A DNA stretch of 64,000 nt from Ascoidea asiatica (taxonomy: Eukaryota; Ascomycota; Saccharomycetes; Ascoideales; Ascoideaceae): the NCBI GenBank assembly GCA_001600695.1, contig BCKQ01000013.1, positions 124,001 through 188,000 on the forward strand, written 5' to 3'. How positions within the stretch are numbered: the first letter of the stretch is position 1; every line of letters begins with the position of its first letter. Under the pieces are notes generated by a model that saw only the letters and a list, made by a program, of their open reading frames with translations, was not told the DNA's origin and made no database searches. Positions 57,419 through 64,000 of this stretch are shown piece after piece. Position numbers and translations under genes: made by a program.

Positions 57419-58420
57419 TATATAAAAATTTAAATTGAAATATATAAATTAAGTATATTTAAATATATGAAATATCATTGATTATTAGTATAATGTAAAT
57501 AATAAATAATTAATATTTTTGATTAATGATGTATAATTTTTTATTAAAATTTGATAATTAATTCTTAAATCCTTAAATCCTTAAAGGGATATTGACTGCT
57601 ATAAATTTTATAAATATAAATATGATAAAATTAAGATATATATGATATTAATTTAATGAATTTAATGATCTAATAATGATATAATTGTGAGATTTTTAAT
57701 AATTTGAAAAGTATTGATATTTAATTTTTTCATAATATTATTGTAATATAATTGTAATATAAGATTTTAAGATTATAAAAATTAAGAAAATAAGAATATT
57801 ATTGTTTATAAATTGAGTGTAAGAATATATGATGAGGTAAAAAAAAGAGTAAAAAGAGAAAAAAGAGAAAGAGAGAGAGAAAATAAATAAATAGAAAGTA
57901 AAAGAGAAATTATAAGATTTATATACTTGAAATAAATAAGTAATTAAGTAAATAAGTAAATAATCAAAGAAAATAATGAAATGTTATGAGATTTTTAAAG
58001 ATTATTTCAATTGGTTTATTGATAATTTAAGGAGTTTTTTAAAATATTTCAAGTAAACTTTTTAATTAAATCTTTGAAGATTAATATTGAAGATAAATTG
58101 AAAAATGATTTTCAAGATTTAATTTATGAAAAATATAAAATAGTAATTAAATTGAAATATAAATTTTTAAATAAATTGAGATTTCATAAACTTTTTGTTA
58201 ATAAAATTGTAGTTTTAATATAATTTTTAATATATTTTTTAATATTCTAATTCATTCGGTAATTGTAATTAGTACGGGTACAGTAATTTGAATAAAATAT
58301 CTTTTTAGTGTCTTTTTATGTCTTTGAATGTCTTTTAAAAGATTCTATCCTTTAATCTAACCTTTATTTTTGTAATTATTTATTATTTATTTATTACTAT
58401 TTGTGAGGTGAACATTATTA

Positions 58421-58465
<45 letters not shown>

Positions 58466-59681
58466 GATTTATCACATTATCTCAATTATCTCTCTTCGAA
58501 ATCAAGATACTGGAAGTGAACTGTTTCTGGTATCAATGCGTTGAAAATGTTTAATGTTTAATGTTTAATGGTTAATGTTTAATGGTAACGGTAACGTTGA
58601 GGTAATTCAATTCAAGTGGTTGACTCGAGTGGCGAGCAGGGAGTTGTAAGTAAGTAAGTAAGCAGTAAGTAAGTAAGTAAGTAAGCAGTAAGCAGTAAGC
58701 AGGTAAGTAACAAAGAAACCAGGTTACCCTCCGCCGGAAAAACAATCCCACCGGCGCGCAAGTTCGAGAGCCGGAGCTTGCGCTTTACCAAAATATGACC
58801 CGGTGCAGGAATATGTCCGGACAGGTGTCATAAAGTGACACACATCCTAGATCTGTGGCACCCATATCTTGCTATCATGGCCCTATGTCCTAGAAAGTGC
58901 CGTGACCATTGTGAGACCATCTACATGGACATCAAATACAGACCCGTATCACTGGTTTTGGAAAGAGGCTGTGTGTTGACGCCGTCCACTGCCGTCTGCA
59001 GCTCCACCCGAACCCAGCGAACGCCACGGACCGATCCAGCCAATCAGCCTCTGCCCACTGCTCTAGCTGCTAAGTGAACTAGTTCCGTTGTTCTGCTGGT
59101 GGCGAAGAGCAAACCTCACTCTTTCTCACTCTCTCACTCTCTTTCTCTCTTTCTCTCACGCCAATTCAATCTGATTTTTATTATGATGTGAAGCTGTTTG
59201 ATATGTATTATATTGTGTATGTATGTATGTATGTATGTATCTATCTATCTATGGTGGGTTATCCTGTTAACTGTTGTTAATTCTCTCTTAACTAGCAAAT
59301 ATTATTTATTTCCATTTCCATTTCCATTTCCATTTAAAATTCAATAAGATTTCAATAAAAAAATTATTAAAAAAATTTAAAATACCTAATTTATTCAATA
59401 TATTTATCAAAACAACAATATTCAATTCAAATTTTTATTAATCATTTAAATACTCTTCATTTTCCTCTTTATTTTATTCCATTTCATTTTCAATTTCAAT
59501 TTCAATTTCTCTTTTTTTTTTGTTTTTTTTTTCATTCAATATCTATCTATCTATCTATCTATCTCTCTATCTTCTTTAATTCTCTTTTCTATATTCAATT
59601 TCACTTATTATAATCTTATTTTATCAATTCATTTTTTTTTATTATTATCCTATATTATATTATATTATATTTCTTTAAAAA
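57419..59681. promoter_or_regulatory. 2.3-kb divergent ARG81/ASR1 region with repeats and G+C-rich island
   Basis: From the left: plain A+T sequence to 58420; (ATT)n at about 58424-58465; TTTAATG repeats (about 58551-58585); a GTAA/AGCA tandem tract at about 58647-58710; the G+C-rich island to about 59100 containing TCCGCCGGA (58730-58738), a 10-bp-stem hairpin (58756-58783), GAGACCATCTACATGG (58913-58928) and CCACGG (59024-59029); a CT-rich tract (about 59116-59160); GTAT/CTAT repeats (59218-59250); and GGTGGGTT at 59249-59256. The 80-codon frame in the island has no recognisable product. Confidence 0.5.
58756..58783. repeat. Perfect-arm inverted repeat (hairpin)
   Basis: GCGCAAG at 58756-58762 is the exact reverse complement of CTTGCGC at 58777-58783. 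The stem extends inward through a T-G pair to T-A and C-G, giving ten pairs around an 8-nt loop. It lies inside the ARG81/ASR1 G+C-rich island. It could be a binding palindrome or an RNA stem. Confidence 0.8.
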
Positions 59682-61775
59682 ATGAAAGATTCTGATCTTT
59701 GTTCAATTTGTTTAGAACTATTAATAATTAAAAATGATGATGATGATGATAATAATAATAATAATAACTTAAATATTGAAAATCCAAGTTTAATTGGAAA
59801 AATTTTACCATGTAATCATAATTATCATAATTATTGTATAAAAAATTGGTTAAAAAAAGCAAATTCATGTCCTGAATGTAGAATAAATTTTACTAAAATT
59901 CAAATTATTGATATAAATAATAATAATAAATTAATTAATGAAAATATAATTTCAAAAAATTATAATAATTTATTAAATATTTCAAATACATCCACTAATC
60001 TTAATCTTAATCACAATATCAATATCAATATCAATCATAACATAATACCTCATTCTAATGATAACAACAACGACAACGACAACAACGAAGATGATGAAGA
60101 TGATTATATTTTAAGAATTAATAATTTAATTTCAAATAAAATTAATTGTACAATTTGTAATATACCTTCTTCAAAAAATACTGGTTTAGCTTTATGTTCT
60201 TCATGTTCAAATACTTTTCATCCATTTTGTTTAGGTATTCAAATTTCAAATATTAATTTAAATCAATGGAATTGTCCAATGTGTGATAATTTACAAAATT
60301 CAAATATAACTATAGTTTTTAAAAAAACTTTTATACCTTTAAATAATTTTATTACTACAACCAATACTATCGCCAATAGAAATAATAAAAATAAAAGAAA
60401 AATTAAAAATAATTTATCAAATTTAATTCAAAATGATTATTATAATGAAGATTTTTTAAATTTTAATCAATTTAATAATTCTTATGATTATGATAATGAT
60501 AACAACTTAGATTTTAATTATGATGATAATTATGATTATGATTATGATTATGATTATGATTTTTCTTCTTTTCCATTATATAGTAAATCTAGAAAAGGTT
60601 TAAAATTAGTTTCAAATCCTGAAGATTATTATTCTGATAATGACTTAGATAATTATAATGACTTAGATAATAACTTAGATAATAACTTAGATAATGATAC
60701 TTATAACAATAATAATAATGAAAATAGAAATAGATTTAAAATTTCTAATAAAAATAATAAAATTAATTGTTTAATACCAAGTCCAAAATTATCAAATTCA
60801 ATTTTATCAAATGAAGAAAATGAAGCTTGGAAAGATTTTGAATCTTTTAAAAATAATTTCTCAAATAAAGAATTAATTAATTCAAATAATCCTTTATCAT
60901 TTAATACTAAAGATTCTAAAGATTCTAAAAATATTCAAAATATTCAAAATATTCAAAATAATAATGATTTAAATCATATAAATAAATCAATTATAAAATC
61001 AAATGATAATAAAATTAAAAAATTAAAAAGACCAAATAGAAAAGATAATAAAAGAAAAAAATTAATATCTTTACAACAAAATAATAATATTCAATCTTCA
61101 AATTTAATATCATCTTCAACTTCAACTTCAACTTCAACTTCCACTCCAAGCTCATCTTCAACTGTTAAATCTTTAATGATGAAAATGCAACATAAATTAA
61201 ATAATAATACCCCCAATAATTTCAATAATATTTCTAATAAAAATTCAATCACCAATAATAATTTCTTCTCAAATGGTAGAATTATTAAAAATTTTCAACA
61301 AACTTTATATGGTCAAATATCTCCTCCAATGTCACCTCCTCCATTATCTCCAACTTTTGAAATTTCTTCAACATTTGATTCTAATTCAAAAATTTCTATA
61401 AAATCTGAAGATATTGAATTAAATCAAATTCAATCAATAAAAAATGACAAAGGTAAAGAAAAAGAATCATTTCCATCAATAATAAAAACTGAAATTAATA
61501 ATATTAATAATATTAATAATATTAATAATGAAATAACTTTAGAAGATAAAGGTAAACTTCAAACTATAATACGAGGAATTTTAACTCCTTTATATCAATC
61601 TGGTAAAATTAATGAAGAAATATATACAAATATAAATCAAAAAACAAGTAGAAATTTATATAAATTATTAAATTTAAATAAATTTAATAATAAAGAATCA
61701 TTTATTAAATTACAAAAAATTGCTGAAAATAATATTAAAGAAGAATTAAAAATTTTAAATTCAAAAGATATATAA
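59682..61775 (+). CDS. ASR1: RING-PHD protein Asr1 (RNA polymerase II CTD-binding ubiquitin ligase)
   Basis: Asr1 in yeast binds the Ser5-phosphorylated Pol II CTD and ubiquitinates the polymerase. The 697-residue product has a RING of C3H2C3 type (C7, C10, C44, H46, H49, C52, C63, C66) with an Asp/Asn insert between the first pairs, then a PHD finger (C156, C159, C172, C175, H180, C183, C198, C201). The last 85 residues (GKLQTIIRGILTPLYQSGKI ... NINQKTSRNLYKLLNLN) match the C-terminal CTD-binding helical segment of Asr1. Between lies 400 residues of Asn/Asp/Ser low complexity with a Tyr-Asp run. S. cerevisiae Asr1 has 288 residues, so the architecture is kept while the linker has expanded. 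The start is the first ATG after a long leader. Confidence 0.82.
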   Translation: MKDSDLCSICLELLIIKNDDDDDNNNNNNLNIENPSLIGKILPCNHNYHNYCIKNWLKKANSCPECRINFTKIQIIDINNNNKLINENIISKNYNNLLNISNTSTNLNLNHNINININHNIIPHSNDNNNDNDNNEDDEDDYILRINNLISNKINCTICNIPSSKNTGLALCSSCSNTFHPFCLGIQISNINLNQWNCPMCDNLQNSNITIVFKKTFIPLNNFITTTNTIANRNNKNKRKIKNNLSNLIQNDYYNEDFLNFNQFNNSYDYDNDNNLDFNYDDNYDYDYDYDYDFSSFPLYSKSRKGLKLVSNPEDYYSDNDLDNYNDLDNNLDNNLDNDTYNNNNNENRNRFKISNKNNKINCLIPSPKLSNSILSNEENEAWKDFESFKNNFSNKELINSNNPLSFNTKDSKDSKNIQNIQNIQNNNDLNHINKSIIKSNDNKIKKLKRPNRKDNKRKKLISLQQNNNIQSSNLISSSTSTSTSTSTPSSSSTVKSLMMKMQHKLNNNTPNNFNNISNKNSITNNNFFSNGRIIKNFQQTLYGQISPPMSPPPLSPTFEISSTFDSNSKISIKSEDIELNQIQSIKNDKGKEKESFPSIIKTEINNINNINNINNEITLEDKGKLQTIIRGILTPLYQSGKINEEIYTNINQKTSRNLYKLLNLNKFNNKESFIKLQKIAENNIKEELKILNSKDI

Positions 61776-61973
61776 TTAATATAATATAATATAATATATT
61801 ATATTATATTATATTTATATAGTAATGTCCCAATCAAATAGATTTTTTTTAAAAAACCATATTTTTAAATTCAACTTATTCCTTCATTGTAAAATATTGT
61901 ATTTCTTTTGATTTATAAGAAAATATATTGTAGATTATAAATAAATTTATAATTTAAAAATCTACTTATATTA
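61776..61973. terminator. Convergent ASR1/RNH1 3' region
   Basis: This 198-bp spacer contains a TAATATAATATA palindromic tract at about 61779-61815 just after the ASR1 stop, likely 3'-end sequence for both genes. No gene was seen. Confidence 0.35.
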
Positions 61974-63231
61974 TTAAAATAAATCTCTACCTCGTCTAGC
62001 TAATTCATCTGCAGCTTCATTACCTGGAATTCCACAATGTCCTCTAACATGTTGAAATTCCAATTTAGGAAAATTAATTTTTTGATAAAGTTCATTAATT
62101 TCATTAATTAAATTAACTCCAGGTTTAATTAAATCTAAATTTTTAATATCTTCACCACTTGGTAATTTCCAATTTTTTAATTGCCATTTTCGCCACCATA
62201 AAGTTAAACAATTAATTGAATACATACTATCAGTTAAAATTCTATAATGATTATAATTTGCAATATTATCTATTTTAATATAAACTTGACCAAGTTCTTT
62301 TCTGATTAATAATAAAGCATGTAAAATTGCAGTAAGTTCTGCTCTTTGATTAGTTTGTTCTCCTAATACAGGACCTGAAAAATTTCTTGGATCATTTATT
62401 CCATAATAACAACCATAACCAGCTTTAGCATTAATTCTACCATTAAATTTAGAAGCTCCATCTGTATATATGTCCCAAGTTTTTATATGTTTCCGATAAT
62501 CGAAATTAGCCTGACTATAGGCATAACCATTATTATAATTGTTATTTTTAATTATTGGTTGAGGTAATGGAGAAGAAGCTGAGATTGGTCCAATTGAGCT
62601 GGATTTATTTACCGTAGAATCAAGGCCGTAAGAATAATCATTATTTTTATTGAGATTCTTTATTGTTTCAGGATCAAGTGAAGTACATAGATTTTGATTT
62701 TGAATTTGATTTTGATTTTGATTTTGAATTTGATTTTGAATTTGACTTTCTTTATTCAATTGAGAATTAGGTTTTTTAGGTTTATTTACTTTTTTATTTT
62801 GATTTCCAATTGAATTATTAGCTAATTTTTTCTTTTGTGCACGCGATTTTTTGCTAGGTGGAATTGGAGAATTTGGTGGTAAACTTTTAGATCTTGGTTT
62901 CTTTATAGGTTTACTTTTTGTGTATGGATCAGAAACTTTATGAGATCCATTGACAAAACTCTCGGCTTGCAATAGGTTATTAAATTTTTTAAACTGGGCA
63001 CCTTTAAAGCCAGTTACTTGATGAGAACATTCATCCCAAGTATTATAAATTCCAGTATTATGTCCTTTAAGTGATTAAGAATAAGTTAGTATTTCTCAAT
63101 ATATAAAGATTTGATTTTTTTTCATTTTATTTAAAATTGAGGTTCTAATCTAATATTCAATTTGTTAGATTAGATAAAAAAAAAACTTATCACGAACCTT
63201 TTCTAACAGCATAGAATCCTACCTTTGCCAT
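61974..63231 (-). CDS. RNH1: Ribonuclease H1 with a spliced N-terminal exon
   Basis: RNase H1 cleaves RNA in RNA-DNA hybrids. Exon 1 (63231-63198, 34 nt) encodes MAKVGFYAVRK plus one base; exon 2 is 63064-61974; together 1,125 nt or 374 residues. The junction restores AVRKGHNTGIYNTWDECSHQ and then GFKGAQFKKFNNLLQAESFV, the hybrid-binding domain found at the N-terminus of eukaryotic RNase H1. A Lys/Pro/Gln-rich linker follows. The catalytic domain begins near residue 205 with active-site carboxylates D213 (IYTDGA), E254 (NQRAELTA), D290 (LTDSMY) and D364 (EAADELAR), plus HVRGHCG. The unspliced frame starts at an internal Met (residue 43) and would lose the hybrid-binding domain. Branch TACTAAC is perfect; the donor GTTCGT is unusual. 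Confidence 0.93.
63065..63197 (-). other. RNH1 intron (133 nt) with non-consensus donor
   Basis: Donor GTTCGT (63197-63192) departs from the yeast GTATGT; the branch-point sequence is a perfect TACTAAC (63091-63085); the acceptor is AAAG ending at 63065, with the branch adenine 21 nt away. In-frame TGA follows the donor, so retention truncates the protein after a few residues. Splicing restores the conserved KGHNTGIYNTW junction. Confidence 0.88.
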
Positions 63232-63959
63232 TTCAAATGATGTTATTTTACTTTTGATCTCTAGATTCTTTAAAAATGAACTGAGTTTCCTCATATGAGT
63301 TTTTATGAAATGAAATAAGTAAAATATATCAATTTCAATGTTTTTATCTACCAATCTCAAAACTGATAAATAAGCATTATCAATATTCTGACCATGATAG
63401 TTAACGTTAACGATACATTCAATATTTTGGTTCTCGATATTCTTATTTAATTATTAAGCACGTGAAAAAACAGTTAGCGTTATCGGCATTTTCTTGTTAC
63501 CAAAATTATGGATACAGTAATTACCATTCATGTGGTACTTTACTGAAATCGTTTTTGAATCCACTTTTACGGATTGTTTTCTATTTAAGTAGTGATTGTT
63601 AAAGTTATACCGAAAAAGATTAAGAAAATAAAGGAATTTCCAATTGAGACTCAGAGACAAAATTAAGTAGATCAACTTCTTAAGAGGTTTTAATTTAGTC
63701 GAATAAACTTATAATAACAATAACAATTATGTTAATAGAAAAAGAATATCAAACATTCAATTGTTTATCTTTTAGATAATCTATTCATGAATTAAGATAG
63801 TTCTACAGAAGTTATGAAAAAAAAAATTAAACAAATGTTAAGAATATTTATTCTATTGATAACTTTATATATAGGAATATAAAAAAAATCATAATGACAT
63901 TAATAAATGAAAAATTGTAACGTTAAAAGGAAAACAAAAATTTAATAAATCAAAGAAAT
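63232..63959. other. RNH1 upstream region, nothing recognised
   Basis: This 728-bp stretch has mixed sequence without strong repeats and an E-box CACGTG at 63459-63464. A 73-codon frame on the minus strand (63454-63675) has no recognisable product. No RNA gene was seen. Confidence 0.35.
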
Positions 63960-64000
63960 TTAAACATCATTACAATCTAAAACATAACGACCAGCAATTT
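63960..64000 (-). CDS. Possible C-terminus of a gene running off the right edge
   Basis: Reading the minus strand inward from the edge, one frame gives IAGRYVLDCNDV followed by TAA at 63962-63960. The composition (Gly, Arg, Cys, Asp, Val rather than Asn/Lys/Ile) looks more protein-like than the surrounding noncoding DNA, but 13 codons prove little. If real, the gene lies upstream of and on the same strand as RNH1. Product unknown. Confidence 0.25.
   Translation of the reverse strand, partial: IAGRYVLDCNDV

Noticed and set aside
21453-57425. Antisense Ile/Leu/Tyr/Phe-rich ORFs opposite Asn-rich genes (for example 21453-21854, 30158-30406, 47164-47529, 57189-57425)
   Set aside because: They are the reverse or shifted reading of AAT/AAC repeats and carry no independent signal.
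58835-59077. 80-codon ORF in the ARG81/ASR1 island
   Set aside because: Same reason; the frame also crosses degenerate repeats.
33940-63521. Similar 20-bp words near 33941 and 63502 (AATTATGGA-ATACAGTAAT)
   Set aside because: With A+T-rich composition and one gap such a match is expected by chance in a 64-kb window; no longer similarity surrounds it.

Overview
The window looks like a chromosome segment of a very A+T-rich budding yeast (Saccharomycotina). The evidence is a set of clear yeast orthologues (DASH subunit Dad1, Tim50, Pex7, Gyp7, Noc4, Dbp3, Puf4, Asr1, Arg81), extreme AAT/TTA/AGA codon preference, long Asn runs, short introns with TACTAAC/TACTAAT branch points, and an intron-bearing nuclear tRNA. 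A delta-8 sphingolipid desaturase is present, a lipid enzyme that baker's yeast lacks, so this is not a close Saccharomyces relative. The exact genus cannot be fixed from the window, and CUG decoding cannot be resolved because CTG codons are rare and avoid conserved positions.

Layout. 0.2-9.5 kb: DAD1 (-), FUM1 (+), PEX7 (-), GYP7 (+), TIM50 (+). 10.7-19.7 kb: an Asn-rich candidate Mediator tail subunit (+), a RING-less SNF2 ATPase (-), NOC4 (+), a Use1-like SNARE (+). 21.5-32.4 kb: a Lys14-like Zn2Cys6 factor (+) and PUF4 (+). 32.4-37.5 kb: a gene-poor stretch of different texture with one unrecognised ORF (+). 37.5-42.9 kb: MCY1 (-), intron-split CKS1 (-), tRNA-Asn(GTT) with a 15-nt intron (-), sphingolipid desaturase (+). 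43.2-57.4 kb: a FarA/Ctf1-type Zn2Cys6 factor (-), DBP3 (+), ARG81 (-). 59.7-64.0 kb: ASR1 (+), RNH1 with a hidden first exon (-), and possibly the 3' end of another gene (-) cut by the right edge.

The genes are mostly unrelated housekeeping and regulatory functions: peroxisomal and mitochondrial import, vacuolar and ER trafficking, ribosome biogenesis, kinetochore and cell cycle, lipid and amino-acid metabolism. No operon-like logic is expected. Three Zn2Cys6 regulators of 1,423-1,728 residues lie within 36 kb, each swollen by Asn/Ser repeats and each with a very long 5' region.

The most unusual content is between genes. Several promoters carry G+C-rich islands (about 58-60% in sampled 60-nt lines) in a background near 10-20%. 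These islands share short words, notably AACCCACC and CCGTGG. One contains a six-copy degenerate 27-bp tandem array, one a homotypic AGGAC cluster, one a run of four small hairpins that could be an RNA gene, and one a strong hairpin. No transposon, CRISPR array or viral gene was recognised.
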